A stretch of DNA of 36,352 bases from Paracoccaceae bacterium (GTDB taxonomy: Bacteria > Pseudomonadota > Alphaproteobacteria > Rhodobacterales > Rhodobacteraceae). Both the position numbers and the translations under genes were made by a program. Below the pieces are notes generated by a model. The model was given only the letters and a program-made list of their open reading frames with translations, searched no databases and was not told the origin of the DNA. Shown here piece after piece: positions 16,620 through 25,366 of the stretch; position 1 is the first letter of the stretch; each line of letters starts with the position of its first letter. Location: NCBI GenBank assembly GCA_026707935.1, contig JAPOVX010000390.1:1-36352 (forward strand), read 5' to 3'.

Positions 16620-18061
16620 ACCTCTCCATTCTCCATATCTCTGATCTGCATCGTGACAGAAAGAACCCGATTCGGAATGATGTATTGCTGGATTCACTTG
16701 AGAATGATTGCCGCCACTTCTCTGCAGAAGAGGACCCACGAGTTCGCGCCCCCGATTTAATAGTTGTTAGTGGCGACATTATTGAAGGTATCAAATCCAA
16801 TGTACCGCAGCCGGAAGTATGTCTGCGTGAACAGTATGACCAGGCATTGGATTTCTTGAGTCAACTCGCGGAGAGCTTTGTCGGAGGCAATAGTACCAGG
16901 GTCGTCATTGTGCCTGGAAATCACGATGTGAGTTCCTACCATTTGGAAAAGAGCTTAGAATCGGTTGATATTCTTCCGGATCGAAAAACGGGACTTGTCA
17001 AAGAACTGTTTACGCCGGGATCGGCGTTGCGGTGGTCCTGGCGTGATCTTCAACTTAAAAGGATTGTAGACCCTCAAATGTATAAGGAGCGAATGGGTGC
17101 ATTCGCTCAATTCTATTCGGACTTTTACGAAGGGCAGCGCATCTTCGACCTTGACCCGGCCAAACAGGTAGACATCTTCGATTACCCAGAGTTTGATCTG
17201 ACCATCGTCGGATTTTCGAGCTGTTACAACAATGATCTTCATAACAGGCAGGGTGCCATACACCCCGCATGTATTGCCGAAGCAGGAAACCGGCTGCGCG
17301 ATCCGCTATTCTCAAAACGCCTGCGTGTGGCCGTCTGGCACCATAATACCGAAGGACCGCCCTCCCGCTCTGATTATATGGATCCCGACATCACACAAAA
17401 TCTGATTGATCGCGGTTTTACAATCGGATTGCACGGCCATCAGCACCGGCCTCAGTATCTGGACACGAGGTTTCGGCACGGAATCGAGCGAAAAATCACA
17501 GTTATCAGCGCGGGTACTCTTTGCGGCGGTCCCGATTTCAAGCATGGCCGAGCTTACAACATTATTGAACTCAGTATTCCCGACAGAACAGGATGCCTGC
17601 ATGTCAGAGAAATGCAAAACGACAATCTCAACCTACCAATTTGGGGCAGACGAGCGCTTCCTCCCAATACACGATCACATTATGAATTTCAGTACGACCC
17701 GCCGCCGCCGCCGTCCTCTACCTTGAGTGAATCTACAGCTGTGTTGATTGAAGCGCAGGACTTGCACATCAATGGAGAATACAAAAAGGCAGCTGATCGT
17801 CTCACTGCCGTTTTGAACGAGGAGAAACTCGCCAGACCTCTACTTCTGGATTGTCTGTTCCAAATAGGAGACACAGAATCGCTTCTTGACATTTTTGACC
17901 CGCCTTCAAACGAAGCTGAAGCTATTCACCTGATGGATGCACTGTGGAACAACGGAAAGCGGCAGCGATTGGGGCAGGTATTGGATACCCCATTCATTGC
18001 TCAATCCAACGACCCATCAGTGGCGGCAATCCGGAAGAAATACATTGCGAGGCTTAGATAA
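16616..18061 (+). CDS. Calcineurin-like metallophosphoesterase
   Basis: This 481-residue protein has all the metal-binding blocks of the calcineurin-like superfamily: HISDLHRD (D10, H12), VVSGDII (D54), VPGNHD (N102, H103), AVWHHN (H242/H243) and GLHGHQHRP (H275, H277). These residues hold two metal ions and hydrolyse phosphomono- or diesters, often of nucleic acid or nucleotides. The C-terminal 130 residues are an extra helical part (SSTLSESTAVLIEAQDLHIN onward, TPR-like in feel) that probably mediates protein contact. The next gene, an Hsp90-type ATPase, starts 2 nt after its stop, so the two are co-translated. The pair may form a nuclease or phosphatase with an ATP-driven switch. No signal peptide is seen, so it acts in the cytosol. 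Confidence 0.9.
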   Translation: MNLSILHISDLHRDRKNPIRNDVLLDSLENDCRHFSAEEDPRVRAPDLIVVSGDIIEGIKSNVPQPEVCLREQYDQALDFLSQLAESFVGGNSTRVVIVPGNHDVSSYHLEKSLESVDILPDRKTGLVKELFTPGSALRWSWRDLQLKRIVDPQMYKERMGAFAQFYSDFYEGQRIFDLDPAKQVDIFDYPEFDLTIVGFSSCYNNDLHNRQGAIHPACIAEAGNRLRDPLFSKRLRVAVWHHNTEGPPSRSDYMDPDITQNLIDRGFTIGLHGHQHRPQYLDTRFRHGIERKITVISAGTLCGGPDFKHGRAYNIIELSIPDRTGCLHVREMQNDNLNLPIWGRRALPPNTRSHYEFQYDPPPPPSSTLSESTAVLIEAQDLHINGEYKKAADRLTAVLNEEKLARPLLLDCLFQIGDTESLLDIFDPPSNEAEAIHLMDALWNNGKRQRLGQVLDTPFIAQSNDPSVAAIRKKYIARLR

Positions 18062-18063
18062 CC

Positions 18064-20370
18064 GTGGCCGAAAGAGAACGCATCGCATTTGATGTCGAAA
18101 CCGAAAGAGTTCTACAAATTCTTTCGTCTGAGATCTATGACTCGCCAAAGGCGTTCTTGCGTGAAAATGTTCAAAATGCCTATGACGCAATTCTAATGCG
18201 CTGTACGGCACAAGGCCTAGCGACTTCTGACAGAAGTATCCAAATAACCATAGAAGAAGGAGAAATATCTGTCCGCGACGATGGCATCGGCATGACCGAA
18301 GATGTGTTGAAGGGCAATTTCTGGAAGGCTGGATCTAGCGGCAAGAAGTCTGACCTCGCACAGAGATCTGGTGTAATCGGGACATTCGGTATCGGTGCAA
18401 TGGCCAATTTCGGTGTCTGTACAGCTTTACGTGTTGAATCCCGAAACATCGATTCAAAGGTTTCACTAATCAGCTCGGCCAAGCGGGCCGATTTACGCAT
18501 TGCACAGGACTGCATCGACCTTGAGCGTTTGGAGGATGGTCGAGAACCGGGTACCGTCATTTACGCCCAGCTTGATCCGGCTTTTCCTATCAGTGAAAGA
18601 GAAGCGTCAGAGTACCTTAATCAATATGTACGTTTCTTGCCTGTACCAGTCCATTTGAACGGGAACATCATCAGCCAGGAAGAGTTCGAGGATACGCTTG
18701 GAAACAGAGCCATCGGTTTCCAGGAAATCTCGTCCAGGGACATAAGTAGTAGCCAGTTGTCTGGCACACTGCGTACATTTGTCAACGCACAAGCGCGTGT
18801 TCTTGTTCGGGTCACGAATGTTGCGTTGAACGGAAATCCCATCCGCGGAGAGGCGTTTTTTGTGCAAGGGGGAGGTCAAACATTTGGTTTTCGAAACTTG
18901 TTCGGCCTTGCACCAATTCCTATTTCGGGTGTTTACGATTTCGGTGGGTTAGTTAATCTAGACATCCTCAATCCGACAGCTGGTCGTGAAGCCCTTAGTC
19001 GGGAGAGTGTTCAGTTTGTTGTGAATCTCATTTCTATTATTGAGGCCGGAGTATCGAACGACATCGCGGACACCGATGCAGCGGATCAAAACCAGCAGTT
19101 TCAACAGTATATTCTCTCACACGGTCTTACCCCACTCGCGAAAAACGTCAAGATAGCAGTACTTCCGGGACGCAACAGGCAGATAAACCTCGGCAAAGCG
19201 AAAGAGTACGAGTCAACAAAGTCAAAACTGTTTTATGCTGGACAAGACTCAATAACTCAACAAAAGTTCTCTGGGGAGGGAACGAACCTACTTCATGTCA
19301 GCCAGGTCAACCCGAGACGAAAACTCCAGTTACGCTATTTGCGAGAGTTTTCGGGTTTGTCCGAGGTTCCGGATCAGGTCAGTGTCGAGCGCTTTTCTGA
19401 CACTCAACTTACGCTGGACGAAGCTATGTTTCTGGTTCGCTTCAAAGGTGTTTTGCTTGATGACTACTTTATGCCCAATGTCGATGTTGCATTTGCAACA
19501 ATTAGCCATGGCGTGTCCTTGGATATCGACCGAGATGGAAACAGTCTCAAGATCTCGATTTCTCGCGAAATGCCGGCGGTGCGCATGGTTGTTGAGGCGT
19601 ATCGATCAGCTCGGGAAGTATTCCATGGATTTGTAATCGATTTCGTGAGAGACCACGTTTATCCTCGGATACGAGATCACGTGCCTTCATCGATGAGACA
19701 GGGGCGAGACGCTCTCCTTCTTCGCCTTAAGGAGAATGAAGACCTCTTCAGGTACGATTTGAGCGACTTTGGTGAGGCGGAGTCACTGCTGGCAGACTAT
19801 CTGTCCGGAAAAGCCAGTCTCGAACAGGTCATACGTTCGTCGGCGGGGCGTACGGCTGGACAGCGGCAAGAAGTCCATATGGACCAGGTCGGAAAGGTCG
19901 AGGAGGAAATGCCCGACATACTTGGTACAGGAGTTGAAGACCAGACTACAAACGCATTTGAAGCGTCGCCACCGATCCTGCGGCCTGAACTGACCAGCGA
20001 CATGAAGGTTCTGACAGTCGGGGAACAATATTCTAGACTGAATGGCTTTCAGATGTTCCTCTCGCTTTCGGATCGGCTCGCTCGGAGGGAGGGGGAATTC
20101 CTCCGGCAACCCCACACGACCAAACTGATGTGGGGTTCACACCGCGTGATTTTTGTATTTGCGGACAGCACCGGAGAGTTGAATCTCTATTACGATCTCA
20201 AGTTGAAGGAGCTACTTGAGACGGAGACGACGGGCGGGTCGATGTTCCCGACGACAACGATCATTACGAAGAATCGGATCTTTGTCCCCATTCCAAGGGA
20301 GCTTGAGGCAGCATTCCGCATTTCTAATGGTGCGAAGGAGTTTTTTGTACGATTCGACACTATTCCCTGA
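18064..20370 (+). CDS. Hsp90/GHKL-type ATPase, large, partner of phosphoesterase
   Basis: This 768-residue protein starts at a GTG. The N-terminal domain has the GHKL ATP fold: FLRENVQNAYDAI at 31-43 (E34 catalytic base, N38 metal ligand, D41), ISVRDDGIGMTEDVLKGNFW at 68-87 (DGxGM box) and GVIGTFGIGAMANFGV at 103-118 (lid GxFGIG). This is the pattern of HtpG/Hsp90-like and MORC-like ATPases. The sequence after about residue 250 does not look like the HtpG middle or C-terminal domain. HtpG is about 620-640 residues, and this is a different protein. The final 120 residues (SRLNGFQMFLSLSDRLARRE, then KLMWGSHRVIFVFAD) look like a separate beta-rich domain. It probably clamps or unclamps on ATP and controls the phosphoesterase encoded just upstream. 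Confidence 0.88.
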   Translation: MAERERIAFDVETERVLQILSSEIYDSPKAFLRENVQNAYDAILMRCTAQGLATSDRSIQITIEEGEISVRDDGIGMTEDVLKGNFWKAGSSGKKSDLAQRSGVIGTFGIGAMANFGVCTALRVESRNIDSKVSLISSAKRADLRIAQDCIDLERLEDGREPGTVIYAQLDPAFPISEREASEYLNQYVRFLPVPVHLNGNIISQEEFEDTLGNRAIGFQEISSRDISSSQLSGTLRTFVNAQARVLVRVTNVALNGNPIRGEAFFVQGGGQTFGFRNLFGLAPIPISGVYDFGGLVNLDILNPTAGREALSRESVQFVVNLISIIEAGVSNDIADTDAADQNQQFQQYILSHGLTPLAKNVKIAVLPGRNRQINLGKAKEYESTKSKLFYAGQDSITQQKFSGEGTNLLHVSQVNPRRKLQLRYLREFSGLSEVPDQVSVERFSDTQLTLDEAMFLVRFKGVLLDDYFMPNVDVAFATISHGVSLDIDRDGNSLKISISREMPAVRMVVEAYRSAREVFHGFVIDFVRDHVYPRIRDHVPSSMRQGRDALLLRLKENEDLFRYDLSDFGEAESLLADYLSGKASLEQVIRSSAGRTAGQRQEVHMDQVGKVEEEMPDILGTGVEDQTTNAFEASPPILRPELTSDMKVLTVGEQYSRLNGFQMFLSLSDRLARREGEFLRQPHTTKLMWGSHRVIFVFADSTGELNLYYDLKLKELLETETTGGSMFPTTTIITKNRIFVPIPRELEAAFRISNGAKEFFVRFDTIP

Positions 20371-20945
20371 CGATTTCACTACGCCCGAGTGGTAAGGACA
20401 AAAGTTCTACCCTCGAACTTTCTTCAGAAAAAGCAAGACCCTCGGTCCTGTTTGACGCTCTCTGCGTTCTGTCGATTCCGGTACGGGGCGAAATGAAACT
20501 CCAAACCATGTGGAGGAAGTTGATCTCAAAGTCGTAGACGGCAGCGAAGAGTTTCGTGGCCCCCAGCGGGACCAGCCTCACGGCGGTTCGAGGGCGATCA
20601 GGCCACTCCGCCTTCTCCAAGTATGGCATCAATGATGTCATGTTCATCAAGGAAGTCTGCCGAAACCAGTCCGTCAGCAGGATCGTGTCCCGCCAATTTG
20701 GCGGCTCGCAACTTTCCGGGATGATGCTTGGTGCGGACTTGGGGGCAAAGCAACTGTGTTGAGGGTTTCCCGCCGCTTTTCTCAAAGTCTGTGAAAATTA
20801 AACCGCTGCGATTTGCGATTGAGCTGAGCGGGCCGGGTCCAAGTACGCTGATTACGCGACAGACGCCTGACATGAAACGTCCTGGTCAAACACGCACGGC
20901 CTCGTCGTGCGTTCTCCTCGTTCGCCCGTTGGTGTTGCCGTTCCT
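20371..20945. other. Decayed stretch between ATPase and integrase genes
   Basis: No supported gene lies in these 575 bases. A leftward frame of 142 codons (20360-20785) contains protein-like text (WRDTILLTDWFRQTSLMNM, LVPLGATKLFAAVYDFE), and a second leftward frame overlaps it. Neither has a good start or a family I know. It may be the remains of a mobile element or of a gene cut when the integrase region was inserted. Confidence 0.35.
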
Positions 20946-21935
20946 TCAAATCCCGATCCTCTCGATTTCATCCAGCGAGACGCGGTCGGCACGCCTGTCA
21001 TAGAGCTTGGTCGTCTTGGGGTCCGCGTGGCCGGCCAGGTACTGGGCCACTTCGACACGCGCCTCCGGATTTTCAAGATATGCCGTGATGCCCGTCGCCC
21101 GAAACGAGTGATTGCAGACATCCGTCGAAATTCCAGCAGTCCGGGCACGTCGCCGGAGCATTTCCCATGCACGTTGCCTGGTGAGGCGCCGGCCGGATAG
21201 CGAGCCGTCGCGGTTGAGCGAACGGAACAGAGGGCCGTCACGGTCGAGGTCAATTTCGGCGGCCTCGATGTAGTCCCGGAGATAGGTCTCAAGGTTGTGA
21301 TGGCAGGGAACTTCAAGCACCTTGCCGCCTTTCTCAAGCAAGCGCAGCCAGAGACGGCCGTCGGTCATGAAGACGTCCTTCACGTTCATGGCAAGCGCTG
21401 CGGATACGCGCGCGAAGCTGTACGTCATGGTTGCAATCAAGGCGCGGTCGCGAAGGCCTCCGATGGTCTCGACCGGGACGGAGCGCAGGAAACGGCGGCA
21501 CTCGGCGGCGGAAAGAACCGGCGTCGTTCCGCGGCGAACAGTATGCTTCGGACCGCGCACGGCGGCGGCCGGCGACGACGAAACCACCTGGCGGACCGTC
21601 AGCCAGTCGAACAGCCGCCGGATCCCGGCCAGCTCCTGCTTGACCGTCGGGCGTGACGCCTCGCGCATGCGTTCCTCCAGCCACACAGCGATATGGACCG
21701 GCTCGATATCGACGACGTCGTGGATTCCGTATTCTTCAAGCCAGTAGAAAAGACGATGCGCAGCGCGTGCGTAAGCCTGGCGGGTATTCCGGTTGCGGAT
21801 CTGAGCGGCGAAGAAATCCAGCCAGGCCCGGCGGCCGGTTTCGCCGGCGCTGGCGAAAGCGGCAGGAACGATGCCCACTGCGACAGTGGCTGACCCGGCC
21901 ACGCTCAGGGTGCCGGTTTTTCGTACGATGGTCAT
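20946..21935 (-). CDS. Tyrosine recombinase / integrase (XerC/D-like)
   Basis: This 329-residue protein has a SAM-like N-terminal core-binding domain (NRNTRQAYARAAHRLFYWLE, PTVKQELAGIRRLFDWL) and a catalytic domain. The catalytic domain has the Arg of SFARVSAALAM, a Lys in LEKGGKV, the HxxR of NHSFRATG, the second His in LAGHADPKTT and the Tyr nucleophile in KLYDRR. All five residues of the family are present, so it should be active. The length fits XerC/D-like and transposon/integron-type recombinases rather than large phage integrases. It lies at the right border of the defence-rich region, reading toward it, with a small Cys-rich gene 25 nt upstream. It is the best candidate for the enzyme that moved part of this region. 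Confidence 0.92.
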   Translation of the reverse strand: MTIVRKTGTLSVAGSATVAVGIVPAAFASAGETGRRAWLDFFAAQIRNRNTRQAYARAAHRLFYWLEEYGIHDVVDIEPVHIAVWLEERMREASRPTVKQELAGIRRLFDWLTVRQVVSSSPAAAVRGPKHTVRRGTTPVLSAAECRRFLRSVPVETIGGLRDRALIATMTYSFARVSAALAMNVKDVFMTDGRLWLRLLEKGGKVLEVPCHHNLETYLRDYIEAAEIDLDRDGPLFRSLNRDGSLSGRRLTRQRAWEMLRRRARTAGISTDVCNHSFRATGITAYLENPEARVEVAQYLAGHADPKTTKLYDRRADRVSLDEIERIGI

Positions 21936-21960
21936 CCTTTGGATTCCTGCCTCTGGTTGG

Positions 21961-22200
21961 TCAAATGTCGTCGCAACGGCAACGGACGTCGCTCCAGCCG
22001 CAAATCAGGCAAGCGCCCCAGGCGTCGGTTCTCCTCAGTGGCTTTTGCGCTGGCCGGGCTCCATTGCATCGAATGCAAACCCACATTACGTGCGCCGAAT
22101 CCGGGAGGGAACAAATGTTGTCCCGCGGGTCGGACGCGACGCGGGGAACGGCAAGCAGGTGCCTGACGCGTGTCTCTGCGCCGCATCGATCGCATTTCAT
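21961..22200 (-). CDS. Small Cys-rich (zinc-ribbon-like) protein
   Basis: The frame encodes 79 residues with paired cysteines: CDRCG at residues 3-7, VCIRCN at about 41-46, and CLICGWSDVRCRC near the end. This spacing fits zinc ribbons. GGGAAGGCAG lies before the ATG at 22200, and the stop is 25 nt before the integrase start, so the two could be co-transcribed. I do not know the family. It may be a small DNA-binding or regulatory partner of the integrase. The opposite strand also has open frames here, so the call is moderate. Confidence 0.5.
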   Translation of the reverse strand: MKCDRCGAETRVRHLLAVPRVASDPRDNICSLPDSAHVMWVCIRCNGARPAQKPLRRTDAWGACLICGWSDVRCRCDDI

Positions 22201-22287
22201 GGTCTTCTGCCTTCCCGGAACGAGGAGTACATAAACGCCGTTATGAACGGGTCATTCCGGGAGAAGGCAAGATGTGAAAAAATGCAA

Positions 22288-22356
22288 ATTCGGAGACGAG
22301 GTTTTGGCCATCCGAAGCCAAAGAGCTCCCAAGAAGCCAAAACCTCGTGGCCGAAT
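22288..22356. repeat. Long imperfect inverted repeat (hairpin)
   Basis: Arms 22288-22308 and 22336-22356 pair over 19 of 21 positions: ATTCGG with CCGAAT, then a 2-base mismatch, then ACGAGGTTTTGGC with GCCAAAACCTCGT. The loop is 27 nt and contains a further copy of GCCAAA. No T-run follows. It lies about 90 nt upstream of the Cys-rich gene and 350 nt upstream of the integrase, between the accessory region and the GNAT gene. A folded recombination site, a small transposon end, or a transcript hairpin are possible. Confidence 0.7.
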
Positions 22357-22586
22357 ACAGCTATATCTATGAAGACCCGATGTGGCGCTCATAGACTGCG
22401 CGCCGTAGACCAACTGTCAGTAGGCGTTGAAAAATTTTGCGCTTAACATTTCGGAAATCGAACTGCAGCAGGTCACGCCGAGCCCACTGAACCCCAGAAA
22501 CCATGACAACCCGTCCGACGCCGTTCGAATCCACAAAACTGGCGACGCCGAACAACCATCCTCAACCACCGCAACGATCTGATCCG

Positions 22587-22979
22587 ATGCCTGAATCCCT
22601 TGATGCGCCACCCCTACTCTCCACCGCTCATCTGCGCTTGAGAAAGCCGGAACTCAAAGATGCGGATCCGATTTTCGCTGCCTGTGCGGCCAATCCCGAG
22701 GTGGTGCGATTCCTGAGTTGGAAGGCTCACCAGCGCGTGCAGGATACGGAGGGGTTCCTCCAGCGCTGCCTCGAGGCGTGGTCCGAAGGAACCACCTTCG
22801 CATACGTCATTGAACTCCAGGATAGTCCTGACAACCCGATCGGTATGATTGATGCGCGACCGCAAGGCCCTCGGGTCGCGTTCGGCTATGTTCTCGCGCG
22901 ATCCAGTCGGGGACACGGCTACATGACCGAAGCTCTATCTTCACTGGTAGACTGGTCGGTAGGGCTTGTACCCAAATAA
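22587..22979 (+). pseudogene. GNAT (RimJ/RimL-type) acetyltransferase truncated by IS5 element
   Basis: From an ATG at 22587 the protein begins with the RimJ-like lead STAHLRLRKPELKDADPIFA, followed by EVVRFLSWKAHQ and the acetyl-CoA-site region FGYVLARSSRGHGYMTEALS. These mark a GNAT N-acetyltransferase of the RimJ/RimL group, which usually has about 170-190 residues. After SSLVDWSVG the reading enters the insertion element and stops within a few codons (LVPK, TAA at 22977). The last 40-50 residues are therefore missing and no rest of the gene is seen after the element. A longer in-frame start at 22503 exists but adds a Pro-rich, unlikely N-terminus. Confidence 0.8.
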
Positions 22980-23039
22980 CTGATCCTGTTGGCGTCATCT
23001 GTCAATTTTGCCGAAAACGATCCACAAGGAGTTTGAGGC

Positions 23040-23750
23040 ATGAGCGGTGACCGGCACGACATGAGCGAGGCGGAGTGGGCAATTCTCCACTCGGTCCTTC
23101 CTCACAAGCACCAGGGCCCGGAACGGGTGCATGACCGAAGGGTGATGAACGGGATCTTCTTCGTCCTGCGCACCGGCACGCCCTGGCGTGACCTCCCGGA
23201 GCGTTACGGCCCGTACACGACCTGCTACGACCGCGACAACCGGTGGAGCAAGAACGGCATCTGGGCGTCGATTATGAAGGAACTTCAAAGACTTGCGGGC
23301 GATGACGGCGGGAGCGACGACGGCTCGGCCGGTTCGGTTCGCCTGCGCATGGTGGATTCCTCGTCGGTACGCGTTCACAGGCACGGCGCCGGAGCGGGTC
23401 GCGACGGTGGGCCTCCCCGGATCGGGTCGAGCCGCGGCGGACGGACGACGAAGGTCCATCTCGGCATCGATGGCAACGCGGTAGTGAAGACCGTGTTTCT
23501 GACCCCGGCTCAGGCGGCCGACTGCGCGCAGGCTGAAGCGCTTCTTGCCGACCTCGGGAAGGACGAGACGGTGATCGCCGACAAGGCTTACGACACCGAT
23601 GCCATTCCTGACCTGATCGAGACGGCAGGAGCAACCGCGGTCATTCCCTCGAAGTCCAACCGGAAGTCACCACGCTCGCTTGATCGCGAGACCTAAAAGA
23701 CGCGCAATCTTGTCGAGCGTTTTTTCGGACGAATCAAGGAGTTCCGCCGA
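23040..23750 (+). pseudogene. IS5-family (IS427-like) transposase, broken
   Basis: From an ATG at 23040 with AAGGAG upstream, the frame gives an IS5-type transposase: SEAEWAILHSVLP, RRVMNGIFFVLRTGTPWRDL, the first Asp in LRMVDSSSVRVHRHG, then TKVHLGIDGNA and the second Asp in VIADKAYDTDAI. At 23694 a TAA replaces the usual Tyr codon after LDRET. The same frame then continues KTRNLVERFFGRIKEFRR, which holds the catalytic Glu, and homology ends at about 23750. The normal final 40 residues and the right terminal repeat are missing. The element is thus dead through a nonsense mutation and a 3' deletion. Its left end lies in the GNAT gene near 22963. Confidence 0.85.
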
Positions 23751-23931
23751 ACGAAAATGGATGCAAAATCCTTGAGACGGAATCCCGCGTATCGAAAGCG
23801 CAACCGCGCCACGAACAAGGCGCGGCACAACACATCACCCTTTCTCGAAACCCAACGGAACCTCAGACCACACAACCGATTCAATAATTCTCGGACGGAT
23901 CCTTTATGCCTGGCGACAGAACCCGTATGAT

Positions 23932-25146
23932 TCAACGGGCACTTCCGGAGCCTGCCTCACCGTATCCTGCCGCCAATCTGACGAACTGCCGTTTCAAGCC
24001 CGGCATCCGATTCAACGCCCCTATCGCGACCTGGCGAAAAAAGGGCAAAACGGGGAGGCTATTGGAATAAAGCCGGTTCAGCCCGTCCGTCACTGCACCA
24101 AAGAAACACGCGTCGAATCGCCGCATTTCCTGGTATCTCACCAGCGTGGTCTCGGCCCCGACGTCCTCCCCGCGCTCGACCGCGCCTTCCAGAACGCTCG
24201 CCAGTGCCGCGACATCACGAAGACCGACGTTCAGGCCCTGCCCTGCGAGCGGATGTATGACATGCGCAGCGTCACCGATCAGCGCGACCCGTTCGACGAA
24301 AAACCTTTCCGCAATCGACAGGGCCAGCGGAAAGATCGCCCTGTCGCCCTCAAGCGCGTAATCTCCGAGCAACCCGCCCAGCATTGGCCGCAGGCATTCC
24401 AGGTAACCTTCGTCATCCTGCGAATGAACCCATTCGGCGGTCTCGGTGCTTTCCGTCCAGTAGATCGTGCTGCGGTTGCCGATCAATGGCAGAATCGCAA
24501 AGGGACCGGTCGGCGTAAAGAACTGGTGGGCAACGCCTTGATGAGAAAGCTCATGGCTGATCGAGCACGTCAGGTTGGATTGGGGGTATTTCCACCCCAA
24601 ACGCTGAATCCCTGCCTGCCTGGCAATCCGGCTGTTCGTTCCGTCACAGCCGACGAGCAAGCGGCATTCAATAGATTCGCCCGTTGACAGCTGGACAGTC
24701 GCAAGACCCGGAGCAACGTCATGGCCGGCAACACGCGCGCCTGTCACCAGGTCGACCCCGCTACCGTCCTTCAGCCGTCCCAGGACCGCCTGGCGAACAT
24801 ACCTGTCCTCGACCACGTAGCCGAGTTGACCTTCTTCGCATTCGGACCGATCGAAACGCAGGGTGAACGGTGACGCGCCCTGACCGGGGTGACCCTCGCT
24901 GATCACCATGTCCGTAATGGGTTGAACGCGACACTCGATGTCCGGCCAGATTCCCAGTGATCGCAACAGGGATTTCGAGGACAACGCGAGCGTATAGGAT
25001 CGGCCATCGAAACCCGTGTGACCCAACTCTTCGAGCGATCGGCCTTCGATCAACGCAACGCGTTGACCTGTTCGGGCCAGTGCCAGTCCCAGGGCGGATC
25101 CGCAAATTCCGCCGCCGGCAATGATGACGTCATACCTGCTTTCCAT
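23932..25146 (-). CDS. ubiH: UbiH/COQ6-family FAD monooxygenase (ubiquinone hydroxylase)
   Basis: The protein starts MESRYDVIIAGGGICGSALG, a Rossmann FAD motif (GGGICGSALGLAL). It also has the family DG motif LLVGCDGTNSRIAR and the second FAD motif VALIGDAAHVIHPLAGQGLN, the strongest signature of UbiH/UbiF/VisC/COQ6 hydroxylases. Such enzymes add hydroxyl groups to the aromatic ring during ubiquinone synthesis at the inner membrane. I place the start at 25146; a longer frame to 25278 adds 44 residues of unlikely sequence before the FAD strand. Which ring position it hydroxylates (UbiH, UbiF, UbiI or UbiL) cannot be told from sequence by eye. It is divergent from the alcohol dehydrogenase gene and lies directly next to the broken IS5 element. 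Confidence 0.88.
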   Translation of the reverse strand: MESRYDVIIAGGGICGSALGLALARTGQRVALIEGRSLEELGHTGFDGRSYTLALSSKSLLRSLGIWPDIECRVQPITDMVISEGHPGQGASPFTLRFDRSECEEGQLGYVVEDRYVRQAVLGRLKDGSGVDLVTGARVAGHDVAPGLATVQLSTGESIECRLLVGCDGTNSRIARQAGIQRLGWKYPQSNLTCSISHELSHQGVAHQFFTPTGPFAILPLIGNRSTIYWTESTETAEWVHSQDDEGYLECLRPMLGGLLGDYALEGDRAIFPLALSIAERFFVERVALIGDAAHVIHPLAGQGLNVGLRDVAALASVLEGAVERGEDVGAETTLVRYQEMRRFDACFFGAVTDGLNRLYSNSLPVLPFFRQVAIGALNRMPGLKRQFVRLAAGYGEAGSGSAR

Positions 25147-25366
25147 GGACCAACTATGCCACCCGGCCCAGGGAAGTCCATGATGCCGAGGACGGAATTC
25201 AGCGGATTCGAAGCAAATCGCGTTCTCGGAACGGATATGCCTCAAGCCCGGACGTCGGCAGCCGGGAGATTCCGGCATTGTCGTTTCGGGGCGTCAGGCC
25301 TATCGTCATGCGTGTGTGTACTGACACGAAACCGCCCATCCCGAAGTCACGGCATTCGGACCTGGC

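Noticed and set aside
16616..18061. SbcD/Mre11-type nuclease
   Set aside because: The metal motifs are shared by the whole superfamily, and the partner is a GHKL ATPase, not an SbcC/Rad50-type ATPase.
18064..20370. HtpG (housekeeping Hsp90)
   Set aside because: Only the N-terminal GHKL motifs agree; the length and the middle and C-terminal sequence differ, and the gene is coupled to a phosphoesterase.
20360..20785. A 142-codon leftward frame with protein-like text
   Set aside because: No ribosome site, overlaps the end of the ATPase gene, and matches no family known to me; kept only as part of the decayed stretch.
22288..22356. Rho-independent terminator
   Set aside because: The loop of 27 nt is too long and no T-run follows on either strand.
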